DNA of 60,291 nt from Victivallales bacterium (GTDB taxonomy: Bacteria > Verrucomicrobiota > Lentisphaeria > Oligosphaerales > Oligosphaeraceae): contig JAFZIJ010000148.1 of the NCBI GenBank assembly GCA_017554445.1, positions 1-60,291 on the forward strand, given 5' to 3'. Positions 44,404 to 53,517 of this stretch are shown here, one piece after another. Both the position numbers and the translations under genes were made by a program. A model generated the notes under the pieces. It did not search any database. It saw only the letters and a list, made by a program, of their open reading frames with translations, and was not told the DNA's origin. The stretch's first letter is position 1. Each line of letters opens with the position of its first letter.

Positions 44404-45213
44404 TTAGTCCGTTATATTGATGAAATTGCCGTCAACGACTTCAAAGAAGTCGATACGGATCTGCGCGGGATTTGGCTTGCCTGCTGGGACGCGCCAATCG
44501 CTGCCGATGTGGCGGACTTTGAAACAGCGGGGATGAGGCCCTTTATTGCGAGACGGCGGTAGGAAGTCGAAGCCCGTGGAAGCATTGAAGTTGATAGTTT
44601 TGACAACTTTTAGATCCGGCGTGAGAATCATGCCTGAGTCTCCGCCGTTGGTGGCGTAGAATACGGCATATATAAATTCCCCATCGCTGGCAAGGCACTG
44701 GGCTGCGTATCTTGTTTCTGAACCATAGTCCAGCGTCATGGTGGCGATGGGCCGGCAGTCCGGTAAGGTGAACATCGTGATGTTGTTGAAACGGTGCGGT
44801 TGGGAGTCGCGTGGCCCCGTGCCGGCATAGAGGATACCGTCGTGAACAGTCGCGCAACCTCCGCCTGGCGCCTTGTGTTTGGAGACGATATTGATGTCTT
44901 GATCAAGTTCGATAATGTTATTTACGCCGTCCACATCATTGTAAAGAGAAGCGTAGATGCGTCCTCTCCAGTAGCAGATGTCACCTGTATGTTTTGGCAA
45001 CGCTGTGTGCTTTAGGACTTTACCGTTCCAGCCAAGCTTGAAAATGCCTTCTATATGGGAGAGATAGATGGCGTCTTCAGAACAGCAGGCTCCCTGGATG
45101 TGGCCTTTTAGGGCGGCCAGGGCGCCTGGTTCGGTGATGATGGCGGGAATCTTGTCCTGTGCAAGGCAGATGGTTGCGATGCAGATTAGTAAAAACGTGA
45201 ATAGATTTTTCAC
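44404..45213 (-). CDS. Secreted protein of unknown function, tandem paralogue 1
   Basis: A 269-residue exported protein (signal peptide 1-18, ending in CLAQD). I do not recognise the family. Repeated strand-turn patterns suggest a beta-propeller-like fold. Shared with the next gene: PGALAALKGHIQGACCSED, IYLSHIEGIFKL, HTGDICYWRGRIY, TPDLKVVKT, GFDFLPPSRN and the C-terminal IRIDFFEVVDGNF. The GACCS pair of Cys and ICY Cys may be disulfide-bonded. It starts with GTG and is 22 bases downstream of its paralogue. Confidence 0.85.
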   Translation of the reverse strand: MKNLFTFLLICIATICLAQDKIPAIITEPGALAALKGHIQGACCSEDAIYLSHIEGIFKLGWNGKVLKHTALPKHTGDICYWRGRIYASLYNDVDGVNNIIELDQDINIVSKHKAPGGGCATVHDGILYAGTGPRDSQPHRFNNITMFTLPDCRPIATMTLDYGSETRYAAQCLASDGEFIYAVFYATNGGDSGMILTPDLKVVKTINFNASTGFDFLPPSRNKGPHPRCFKVRHIGSDWRVPAGKPNPAQIRIDFFEVVDGNFINITD

Positions 45214-45235
45214 GATTGTTTCTTATGCGTATTTG

Positions 45236-46096
45236 TTATTTTGCCGTAATATCGATGAAATTGCCGTCAACGACTTCAAAAAAGTCGATGCGGACTTGGG
45301 CGGGCTGCGTCTCCGGATTCTGTTTACGCCAGTCACCGCCATAATGTCTGACGCGGAAGAAACGCGGATTCTTTCCATGATTACGGGACGGCGGCAGGAA
45401 GTCGAAGCCAGTGGAAGCATCGAAATGAACGGTCTTTACAACTTTCAGATCCGGCGTGAGAATCACGCATGGATCACCGCCGTTGGCCGCGTAGAACATG
45501 GCATAGATGTACTTTCCATCATTCGCAAAATCTTGTACGCCGTAGAACGTTTCGGAGCCATAGTCGAGTGTCATTTTTTTTAGGAAAGTGTTGCTTAAGT
45601 TGATGGCAGCGCCGTCTTTCGGTTGTTCGGTTTCGGCCTTATTGATGCGGTTCAAATCGAATGTGGAGATGCTGCTGTAGCGGTGGGGCTGTGACGGACA
45701 GGGGCCTGTTCCGATGTAAAGAACGTCGTTGAGGATGGTTGCACCATCGCCTCCGGGAAATTTGTATTTGCCGACGACGTTGAGGTCGTCATCTAGCACC
45801 ATAAGATTGAAGCCTTGCGGATTGGAGAGGGAGTCATAGATACGGCCTTTGTAGTAGCAGATGTCGCCTGTATGGCGTGGAAGTGTGACGTGTTTGAGGA
45901 CGTTGCCGTCCCAGTCGAGTTTGAAGATTCCGTCAATATGGGATAGGTATATGGCTTCGGCGGAGCAGCATGCGCCTTGGACATGGCCTTTGATGGCATC
46001 CAATGCGCCGGGCTTCGTGATAATGGCGGGAATCTTGTCCTGCGCAAGGCAAATGGCTGCGAAGCAAGCAATTAGAAGAAATGTAAGTTTTTTCAT
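45236..46096 (-). CDS. Secreted protein of unknown function, tandem paralogue 2
   Basis: A 286-residue exported protein (signal peptide 1-18), clearly a duplicate of the downstream gene. It differs mainly by an insert of about 20 residues near position 155 (NRINKAETEQPKDGAAINL). It lies 15 bases downstream of the GH2 beta-mannosidase-like gene and may be co-transcribed with it, pointing to a role in sensing or holding the glycan substrate; that is inference. Confidence 0.85.
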   Translation of the reverse strand: MKKLTFLLIACFAAICLAQDKIPAIITKPGALDAIKGHVQGACCSAEAIYLSHIDGIFKLDWDGNVLKHVTLPRHTGDICYYKGRIYDSLSNPQGFNLMVLDDDLNVVGKYKFPGGDGATILNDVLYIGTGPCPSQPHRYSSISTFDLNRINKAETEQPKDGAAINLSNTFLKKMTLDYGSETFYGVQDFANDGKYIYAMFYAANGGDPCVILTPDLKVVKTVHFDASTGFDFLPPSRNHGKNPRFFRVRHYGGDWRKQNPETQPAQVRIDFFEVVDGNFIDITAK

Positions 46097-46111
46097 GGCT
46101 TCCCCTTTGTT

Positions 46112-48397
46112 TTATTGTAAGGATTCAATTGAGAACGTGTTGTCAAGCTTGGTGATGGCGGGCAGGAGCGACTTATACCATTCGTAGGACATGACGCGAT
46201 TGCCCGCGAAGAAATGGTTGGCGCCGTTGCCGTTCTGCGTCGTCCAGTTGATGAGCCACAATGCATTGTGGGCGCGGACGTTGCGAATACGACCAAGCTG
46301 CCGTTGCGAACGTGATGGTACATCGATCACGCCTTGGAGGAGGATGTTGCCCGTTTCGGCATCCTTCACTTCAAACGAGCCTGTCATGGTCGTTGACGAA
46401 TCATTGACGGCCACGATGTTGCTGGCGTGGCCGATGACGTCCGAACAGATAATGGCGAACGGTTGCTGTGAACGCGTCAGATAGTAGAACGCCAATTTAC
46501 GTTTGAAATAGTAATCGACGACGGCGTCGGAGAGTTGCGGCCAGCAGTCCATGACGTTCCACCAGAGGATGCCGCCGCAGTCCTGCGCGAGACGGTAGTG
46601 TTCAACGATGTACTTAAACGCTTCCGCCTGATGGATTTGGCTAGCCAGAACGAAGTTCGGAAAGTCCTGTGGCGGATCCGTGAAATATTCGTCATTCTGC
46701 AACGGCATGATCTGGTTGCGGCCGCGCAATCCACTGGCATCCCATGGGCATGAGGCATGGTGGGCCATCTGCGGATCCAGCAAATCGATATGGTCGAGAT
46801 GAAGATGTTCGGGAGAAATGTATTTTTGCAACGACGACAGGGCAGGGCAGCCATGCCAGCCCATTTCGCTGACGAATTTCGCCATGCAGTCTGTGTAGAA
46901 CGGCTGGCGGAAGTTCTCGCGTGAGCCCCACAGGTGGCGTTCCGGCATGAGCAACGTAAGTGCACCGGTGTTACGGAGATCGGCGAATTCGAACGCCTTA
47001 TCGGATAGGTAGGGGGAACTTGGCAGATAGGGGCGCGTCGGATCCATGCGGGACAGGACTTCCGGCAGGACGACGCGGTTGATTTTGTTCTGTCGTGGAT
47101 CTTCGCGATGGCCGAGATACTTCTGGTCGCATTCGTTATCGCCGCACCAGATGGCCAATGAAGTGTGGTGACGCAACTTGTGGACGATGGCTTCTGCCTC
47201 GCGTTTTACGGCGTCGAGAAACGCCGCGTCCTGCGGATATTTGTGTCCGGAGAACATGAAATCCTGCCAGACGAGCAAGCCGTGTTCGTCACAGTAGTCG
47301 AAGAATTCGTCGTCTTCATAAACGCCTCCGCCCCAACAACGGATCATGTTGCAGTTGCATTCCGTGAAGAGCTTGAGAATCGGCACGACGCGCTTCGTAT
47401 CCTGTGAATGGAAGGCGTCTGCCGGAACCCAGTTGGAGCCGACGACGCGGATGGGCTGTCCATTGACTTTGAAACGGAACCAGCCTGTTCCTGCGACGTT
47501 TATTTCGCTGCGATCCAATTCGAATGTACGGAATCCTGCGCGTATGTCTTTCTGACCGACAACGCGACCATGCCAGCGGAGCTCCACATGGATGTCATAA
47601 AGATTGGGCTCGCCGTAACCAAATGGCGCCCAAAGCTTTGGATTCGGGACACGGAATCCCGCGTGGCCGAAATTCGCATAGACATGATTGTCCGATTCAA
47701 AATGTGAATCGCCGCAGTCGCCGCTGATATGAAGCATTAAGCCTTCCAGATAAGGAAGTTCCGTATGGAAGCGATAGTAGATTTCGGCGCTGGCCATGTC
47801 CGGCGAGGCGCTGCCGGTCCGGAGCCATAGTTCATCAATGGTCGCTTCTTCGGTATCTTTTTCAAGATAGACTTGCCGCCAGATGCCGCCGAGATTGAAT
47901 TTCGGCGCGATGTCCCATCCGAAGGAATGGGCAGGCTTTCGCAACCACAGGTTGGCGGAGGCTTCGGGCATGTGGTTGATGGCGGCAAATTCATCCGGCA
48001 TGCGGCGTGAGACCTTTTCGGAGGAATGCAAAAAGACCTGCAATGTGTTCTTTTCGCCTGGAGTCTTGAGAGTTACGTCAAATTTCCACGGAATGAAAGC
48101 ATTGTCGGTGGAACCGATTTTTTCGCCGTTGAGAATGATGTCCGCAAAGCAGTCGATGGCGTCGAAGGCGAGCGTGACATGGCCTGTGAAGCCGTCGGGC
48201 GTCGTGAATGTCCGTTCATACAACCAGTCATGGCAGGCGTATTTGCGGTAGGCTTTGGAATTTTCGCCGTAGAAAGGCTCCGGTTCGAGGCCGTGGTGGA
48301 AAAGATCGAGTTCGATGTTTCCAGGGACATCCGCCTGAACCGAGACGGAATTCTGCGGCGATGTAAGCCGCCACTTGCCGTTGAGTGAATAGCGCAT
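46112..48397 (-). CDS. GH2 beta-mannosidase-like glycosidase
   Basis: A 761-residue GH2 enzyme: N-terminal jelly roll (LNGKWRLTSP; DWLYERTF), immunoglobulin-like domain (about 180-290) and TIM barrel. The acid/base is Glu422 (WCGDNECDQKY) and the nucleophile Glu511 (KFVSEMGWHGCP). The W-C-G-x-N-E context and VPGNIELDL near the start are those of exo-beta-mannosidases and related beta-glucosaminidases, not of LacZ. No signal peptide: it acts on imported oligosaccharides. First of the glycan cluster's downstream part. Confidence 0.88.
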   Translation of the reverse strand: MRYSLNGKWRLTSPQNSVSVQADVPGNIELDLFHHGLEPEPFYGENSKAYRKYACHDWLYERTFTTPDGFTGHVTLAFDAIDCFADIILNGEKIGSTDNAFIPWKFDVTLKTPGEKNTLQVFLHSSEKVSRRMPDEFAAINHMPEASANLWLRKPAHSFGWDIAPKFNLGGIWRQVYLEKDTEEATIDELWLRTGSASPDMASAEIYYRFHTELPYLEGLMLHISGDCGDSHFESDNHVYANFGHAGFRVPNPKLWAPFGYGEPNLYDIHVELRWHGRVVGQKDIRAGFRTFELDRSEINVAGTGWFRFKVNGQPIRVVGSNWVPADAFHSQDTKRVVPILKLFTECNCNMIRCWGGGVYEDDEFFDYCDEHGLLVWQDFMFSGHKYPQDAAFLDAVKREAEAIVHKLRHHTSLAIWCGDNECDQKYLGHREDPRQNKINRVVLPEVLSRMDPTRPYLPSSPYLSDKAFEFADLRNTGALTLLMPERHLWGSRENFRQPFYTDCMAKFVSEMGWHGCPALSSLQKYISPEHLHLDHIDLLDPQMAHHASCPWDASGLRGRNQIMPLQNDEYFTDPPQDFPNFVLASQIHQAEAFKYIVEHYRLAQDCGGILWWNVMDCWPQLSDAVVDYYFKRKLAFYYLTRSQQPFAIICSDVIGHASNIVAVNDSSTTMTGSFEVKDAETGNILLQGVIDVPSRSQRQLGRIRNVRAHNALWLINWTTQNGNGANHFFAGNRVMSYEWYKSLLPAITKLDNTFSIESLQ

Positions 48398-48467
48398 GTT
48401 ATAATATGGATTTTTTATGGTTGTTCAGATTTTCCCAAATGGTAAAATATACGTTAATCGTCAATCG

Positions 48468-49697
48468 TCAAAGATTGTCCTGAAACTTGACGGTGATGAG
48501 CGGTAGGAGGGAATCCGGTCGTTGGCCGGGCAAGAGCGTCAGTGTGCTACCGTCTTGTTTGAACGGAACGGAAGCGGAGATGACGTTTGACGGAACATCT
48601 TGAATGACAAGCGATTCTGCCCAGTCGCGGATGAAAACATTCAGCTGGTTGCCATTGGCAGTGCAATAGCCGAAGGGGATTTCCGATTTCAGCGGATTCG
48701 GCTTGCAGTCATGGACGGCGGTGGTGACGGTTTGCATCCATGGCGCGAGTTTGGCGAAAACGTCCATCGCGGCCTGCGGAAGGCGTCCGTCCGGTTGCGG
48801 GCCGACGTTCAGCAGGTAGTTCGTGTTGCGTGACGCGAGCATGACGAGTTGATTGGCGACTGTTTCCGGCGATTTCCAATTCGTGTCTTTTATCTTGAAG
48901 CCCCACGTATTGTTCAGTGTAACGGGTGATTCTGCGGGAAAGTCCAGATAGCCTTCCGGAAGTTTGTTGTCACCCATGCTTCCATAGTCACCTAAGTCAT
49001 TGCCGATACGGCTGTTGATAAGACACAACGGTTGCAATCCAGTCACTAGATCATAGACCTGCTGGGAGTAATCTTTCGTCATCTGCAAAGGGCAGTCACA
49101 CCACAGCGTGTTGATGCGCCCGTAGTTCGTGAAGATTTCGCGTAACTGCGGAAGACATTTGTCATGAAAGTACTGGTCAAAATTCTTGTGTTCGAAATCC
49201 GGAAAGTCCCAATCGTTGCCCCAAGACATTGCACCGACGTTTTTGTGCCATTTCGGGCCAGGATCGCCGCCGTTTGGTTCATGCCAATCTAGATTATGGG
49301 AATAATAGACACCTAATTTTACATCGTATTTTTCACAGGCGGCTGCGAGTTCCGCCAGCGGATCCCGTTTGAACGGCGTCGCGTCGTAAATATTGTAATC
49401 ACTGACGCGTGTATGGTACATGGCGAAGCCGTCATGATGCTTTGTTGTGAAAACGATGTAGCGAACGCCTGCCTGTGCGGCGGCGGAAATCCATTCATCC
49501 GCATTGAAATGAATTGGATTGAATCCTTTCGCTAATTTGCTGTAAGTGGCGTTTGGAATGCGGAAACATGATTGGATCCATTCGCCAATATATGGCATTT
49601 CCTTTCCTTCCCAAATGCCCCCTGGTATGCAATAAAGGCCCCAATGGATGAACATTCCAAAACGTGCATTTCTGAACCAAGTTGTGTCTTTTTGCAT
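48468..49697 (-). CDS. GH29 alpha-L-fucosidase
   Basis: A 409-residue GH29 enzyme: FRNARFGMFIHWGLYCIPGG at the start, VFTTKHHDGFAMY (82-94) with the substrate-binding His pair, and the nucleophile Asp201 in NTLWCDCPLQM, where most relatives have WFDG. No signal peptide: cytoplasmic. It sits between the GH2 beta-mannosidase-like gene and the phosphatase gene. Confidence 0.92.
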   Translation of the reverse strand: MQKDTTWFRNARFGMFIHWGLYCIPGGIWEGKEMPYIGEWIQSCFRIPNATYSKLAKGFNPIHFNADEWISAAAQAGVRYIVFTTKHHDGFAMYHTRVSDYNIYDATPFKRDPLAELAAACEKYDVKLGVYYSHNLDWHEPNGGDPGPKWHKNVGAMSWGNDWDFPDFEHKNFDQYFHDKCLPQLREIFTNYGRINTLWCDCPLQMTKDYSQQVYDLVTGLQPLCLINSRIGNDLGDYGSMGDNKLPEGYLDFPAESPVTLNNTWGFKIKDTNWKSPETVANQLVMLASRNTNYLLNVGPQPDGRLPQAAMDVFAKLAPWMQTVTTAVHDCKPNPLKSEIPFGYCTANGNQLNVFIRDWAESLVIQDVPSNVISASVPFKQDGSTLTLLPGQRPDSLLPLITVKFQDNL

Positions 49698-49719
49698 AAT
49701 ATATTTTTTCTAAAATGAA

Positions 49720-50754
49720 TTAAAGGAAGATGTAACGAATGGCATCTAACGTCTTTTCCGTAACGCCGATGTCGCGGAGATAAGCGGTTCCTTTCTCGGC
49801 GAAGGAGCTGCCCGGATATCGATCCAAAACATTCAGCATGTCGTTGAACAGCTTGAAGTTACGTTTGCGCGCACCGTAGATGGCGCAACTGGTCAATTCG
49901 TAATCGAGAATCAGATCGTCGTCAGACATGCCGAGCAGGGCACCGAGAAGGAAGGAGGTCGTTCCCGTGCGATCCGCACCACCCCAACAGTGGCAGTAGG
50001 CAGGATAAATATCTGGATTGGAAAGGAATGTGAAATATTCACGGTATTGTTTCCGCCATTCTGGCTTGTCGATTTCGCCATATGGTTCGACGGGAATGTT
50101 GATCCAACGGATGCCGTTTTCGTCCAGCGGTGGGACAAAGTCTGGATGGATTTCCGTTTTGCCGCGGATGTCGATATCCGTTTTCAAATGAAGATCATGA
50201 ACGAGAGCGTAACGTCCTACGGGCGTGATGGCGTGATGGCGGTTGAATTCGGAGCCGCGGTAGAGGAGGCCCAGCTTGATTCGGCGGCCGGAGGATGTCA
50301 TCCAGCAGCCGCTATCGCGGACATTTGTGCAGCCTTCGATGAAAATCCATCGCGGTGTATCCATTGCTATACTGAATGAGCGGACTTCAGCGTCGTCATG
50401 CGGCGTGTCTTCGATGAAGACACGCCAATAGTATTGTTGTCCGTTCTCAAGGTTGAAAACGGATGCTTCTTGTTTTCGCACAAGTATCTGCCGGACAAGA
50501 TGTTTGAAGGAACGATCCGTCGCAATCTGCAGGACGAAATTGACTCTGGACTTATCGTCCGACATCCATTTGAATTCGACTGGTAACGGGTGGGAGTTTT
50601 CACCCTCCATATTCTGTTTGAGGCCGAGCCAATCGACGAGCTCTTCGTCGTTGGCCCGTAGTTTTTCGAAGGATTTGTTACGGATGAAGTCCTTTTGGAC
50701 ATCTGTAAGCGTAGAGACGGTTTCGCCGTTCGCAGGGGACAGAAGTTCAATCAT
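49720..50754 (-). CDS. Tyrosine-phosphatase-like protein with N-terminal fibronectin-like domain
   Basis: A 344-residue protein. Residues about 1-130 form a beta-sandwich resembling a fibronectin-III-like module (VEFKWMSDD, YYWRVFIED). Residues about 138-340 are a Y_phosphatase3-type domain with the CX5R loop HCWGGADRTG (Cys256, Arg262). Such phosphatases usually act on phosphotyrosine or phosphoinositides. No signal peptide. Its place among glycosidase genes suggests a glycan-phosphate or regulatory substrate; unproven. Confidence 0.85.
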   Translation of the reverse strand: MIELLSPANGETVSTLTDVQKDFIRNKSFEKLRANDEELVDWLGLKQNMEGENSHPLPVEFKWMSDDKSRVNFVLQIATDRSFKHLVRQILVRKQEASVFNLENGQQYYWRVFIEDTPHDDAEVRSFSIAMDTPRWIFIEGCTNVRDSGCWMTSSGRRIKLGLLYRGSEFNRHHAITPVGRYALVHDLHLKTDIDIRGKTEIHPDFVPPLDENGIRWINIPVEPYGEIDKPEWRKQYREYFTFLSNPDIYPAYCHCWGGADRTGTTSFLLGALLGMSDDDLILDYELTSCAIYGARKRNFKLFNDMLNVLDRYPGSSFAEKGTAYLRDIGVTEKTLDAIRYIFL

Positions 50755-50763
50755 GATAGATAC

Positions 50764-53442
50764 TTAGAACGAAAGTGTGAGGTCCATGGGGAAGCGGCCG
50801 AATTTCGAGCCATAGATGGCGAGGCCGTGGTCGTCGGTTTCCAGGCGGATGGTGAGTTTGCCTTTTGCTTTGGCGATGATGTCGGCGGGAATCGCGGCTT
50901 CGATAAGATAGCCGTAGGAACCCGCTTCGTTGAGTTTGCGGTCATGGGGCTGCGCGAACCATGACAGGATGCCGCGGTGGTCGGCCGGATCATCAGGTAA
51001 AGCGTTGGTGTGGATAAGCTTGCCGTTGGCATAGACATGGAGCGTGCCGCTCCAGCAGACGGTGTCGGTCATTGGATAGGAATTTGCGTTCTTGCTGGGA
51101 TCGTGATACCCCTTGCCGAGCATGTGATCCATATCAATGGTACCTTCCTTGTCGTTTTCGATATCCTTGCCGTTCAGGCGTTTGGCGGAGATTTCCGCGC
51201 GGAAGACGGCGGCTTTGTTCGCTTTGGCGGGCAGTTTAAATTCGTATTCGAAGAAGCCTTTTCCAGTGCCGTTGACTTTCAGACCGTCGAAGATGTTCCA
51301 TTGCTTCTGTGACCATTTGGCCTTCGTGAAGTCTTTCGGGGCGACACGGATGACACCATCCTTCGCGGCTTTTTCCGCGACTGTCACGAACGTCGTGAAG
51401 TTGCGGGCGATGATTTTCGCGCCGTTCTTTACGGTGAAGCAAATCGCGCCGACGGCGGGAATATTTGGCAATTGGACATTGACGGTTCCAAGATCAGCGT
51501 GCATCCAGGCGGTTGCTTTCTCAATGACAACCGTTTCATTGACAGGAACTTCCGTCAACTTGCCTTGTTCGTCCCAATAGCGGACAACAGCGCTGACGGT
51601 GAGTTTGCGGTCCATATATTTATCAGTGGTAAGAGAGATGAACAGCGGGACAGGGCATTTGGCGCCGACGGCGAAACTGCGGCAGAGTTCGCTGTCCAAT
51701 GACAGATAGGCGTCCGCATGCAAGTCGTTGAGCGACATGCCGGGGAAGATCTGTTCGATGCCCGTGTATTTCGCCGTGCGGTCGTAACGGACATAGCCGT
51801 TCCATTCGTTGCAGACATCATGGTGTTCCGTGTAGAGCCAGCCTGCGCATTTTGGATGACGGTGGAAAGCGTTCATCATCATGTGATAGTCCCATGACCA
51901 ATCGACATCACCCGTGGAACCCGCGTAACCCCAGACGTTTCCGCATTCGCTGTTGAACATCGGGGCGTTTGTCTGGCAATGGCCGTTGATGAAGTTCCAC
52001 GTGGAGCCCTCGAAAGTGGCTTCAGAGAAGTCATGGATACGCTTTTCCCATTCATAGCCAGGAAGATAGGAATGCCATGTGTTGATGTCAGTCAAGACAT
52101 GGTCGTTGTTGCAGGCGGAATTGTCCTCCACAAGGCGAGACGGATCGAGCGATTTTGCGAGGCGGACCATTCGCGCGACCTCTTGTTGTGTCTGCGGGAG
52201 GTATTTGCGGCGTTTTTCACCGCCTTCCGTCCAATCCGTGAAGAGGCCCCATGTCTCGTTGTAGAGGACCCAGCTGAAGATGCAGGGGTGGTTCATGTCA
52301 CGTTTGAGCATTTCGCGCATGGCGTATTCGGACGCGGCGAACATCTGCTGTGTCGGCTGGCCCCATGAATTCGGCACATCCGCCATGATAAGCAGACCGA
52401 GCTTGTCCGCCCAGTAGAGCTTACGCGGGATTTCGACTTTGATGTGGATGCGGTTACCAGAAAGCGCGAGCTTCTTTGAGATCATAATTTCATTCTTCAT
52501 GAACTCGTCGGACGGGAAGGTGTAGTAGCCTTCCGGATGATACGACTGGTCGAGCGTAAGCTGGAGGTAGATGGGCTTGTTGTTGAGGGCGACGTACGGA
52601 TAGTCCGTCCAAGGCATTTTCGTGACGGATATCTTCCGCATGCCGAAATACGTCGAGACGCGATCCTCATTATTGTCGCCATACGTCAGAACAGCTTGGA
52701 CTTCATAGAGATAGGGATTGTCCAAATCCCACAGCTTGATGGCTTCGAAGGGGATTTCGAATTCGACGGACTGCTGTCCGGGCTTGATCAACGCGAATGC
52801 AGGAGCCTTGCGGTCCTCCTTCTTGAACTGGATGGTCGCTACTGTGGGTTGTTTCGCAGGTGAGTCCAATGTGATTTTCGCCGTGATGGACCTTTTGTCG
52901 ATGTCCGGAATCAGATGGACGGTGTCCATATAGACGTCCGGGCGCGCTTCAAGATAGACAGTCTGCCAGATGCCGTTGACGTTGCCGTAGCCCTGCTTGC
53001 CGAAGAGGGCGTAGGAGCGAGGCGTATCATCTGCGCGGAGAGTGATCTTCTGTTCCGTGCCCCATTTGATAAGATGCGTCAATTCAAACTCAAAGGGCGT
53101 GTAGCCGCCTTCATGGAAACCGACGACGGCGCCGTCAAACCAGCCTTCCGTAATCCAGTCGGACGCGCCGACGACGAGAAAAACACGTTTTCCTTTCCAT
53201 TCCTCCGGAATCGTGATTTCCTTTCGATACCATGCGACATCCGCTTCATCCTTCACGCCCGACAGCGGGGAGCCCCAGCCGAACGGAACGGTGATATCCA
53301 GCGGGAAGTCGTCCGAATTGAACCAGGCTTCCTTTTTGCCGACGTCTTCTTTGTCGAACTTGAATTTCCAAGTTCCGTTGAGATTGAGCCATTGTTTGCG
53401 TTCGAAATCGGGGCGGGGATGTTGGGGGAGTGGAATGGTCAT
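50764..53442 (-). CDS. GH2 beta-galactosidase/beta-glucuronidase-like glycosidase
   Basis: An 892-residue GH2 enzyme. N-terminal domain with LNLNGTWKFKFD and ADVAWYRKEITIPEEW; Ig-like domain (175-270); TIM barrel with acid/base Glu396 (WVLYNETWGLF) and nucleophile Glu499 (PMFNSECGNVWG); C-terminal beta domains to 892, the last (about 690-890) resembling a carbohydrate-binding module. No signal peptide. It is not closely alike to the other GH2 in the window, so the two act on different linkages. Confidence 0.88.
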   Translation of the reverse strand: MTIPLPQHPRPDFERKQWLNLNGTWKFKFDKEDVGKKEAWFNSDDFPLDITVPFGWGSPLSGVKDEADVAWYRKEITIPEEWKGKRVFLVVGASDWITEGWFDGAVVGFHEGGYTPFEFELTHLIKWGTEQKITLRADDTPRSYALFGKQGYGNVNGIWQTVYLEARPDVYMDTVHLIPDIDKRSITAKITLDSPAKQPTVATIQFKKEDRKAPAFALIKPGQQSVEFEIPFEAIKLWDLDNPYLYEVQAVLTYGDNNEDRVSTYFGMRKISVTKMPWTDYPYVALNNKPIYLQLTLDQSYHPEGYYTFPSDEFMKNEIMISKKLALSGNRIHIKVEIPRKLYWADKLGLLIMADVPNSWGQPTQQMFAASEYAMREMLKRDMNHPCIFSWVLYNETWGLFTDWTEGGEKRRKYLPQTQQEVARMVRLAKSLDPSRLVEDNSACNNDHVLTDINTWHSYLPGYEWEKRIHDFSEATFEGSTWNFINGHCQTNAPMFNSECGNVWGYAGSTGDVDWSWDYHMMMNAFHRHPKCAGWLYTEHHDVCNEWNGYVRYDRTAKYTGIEQIFPGMSLNDLHADAYLSLDSELCRSFAVGAKCPVPLFISLTTDKYMDRKLTVSAVVRYWDEQGKLTEVPVNETVVIEKATAWMHADLGTVNVQLPNIPAVGAICFTVKNGAKIIARNFTTFVTVAEKAAKDGVIRVAPKDFTKAKWSQKQWNIFDGLKVNGTGKGFFEYEFKLPAKANKAAVFRAEISAKRLNGKDIENDKEGTIDMDHMLGKGYHDPSKNANSYPMTDTVCWSGTLHVYANGKLIHTNALPDDPADHRGILSWFAQPHDRKLNEAGSYGYLIEAAIPADIIAKAKGKLTIRLETDDHGLAIYGSKFGRFPMDLTLSF

Positions 53443-53452
53443 ATTAGTTGTC

Positions 53453-53473
53453 AGTGGTTAGTGGTTAGTGGAA
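53453..53473. repeat. Three-copy 7-bp tandem repeat (AGTGGTT)
   Basis: AGTGGTT, AGTGGTT, AGTGGAA in the gap between the 957-residue secreted protein gene and the GH2 gene. Same unit length and copy number as AGCCAAT at 3854-3874. Confidence 0.65.
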
Positions 53474-53478
53474 AGGTT

Positions 53479-53505
53479 GGGAGGGCTGCGCTCCTGTGCG
53501 GCCGA
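53479..53505 (+). repeat. Single hairpin repeat unit
   Basis: Begins GGGAGGG, stem CTGCGC / loop TCCT / GTGCGG, then CCGA. Same family as the units at 2591-2710 and 12741-12790. Its stem pairs fully, counting two G-T pairs, and extends by an outer GG/CC. Confidence 0.75.
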
Positions 53506-53517
53506 TGGCTAGTGATG

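Noticed and set aside
44404..46096. Frameshifted halves of one gene
   Set aside because: Each frame has its own signal peptide, start and complete C-terminus, and the two proteins align along their whole length: they are tandem paralogues.
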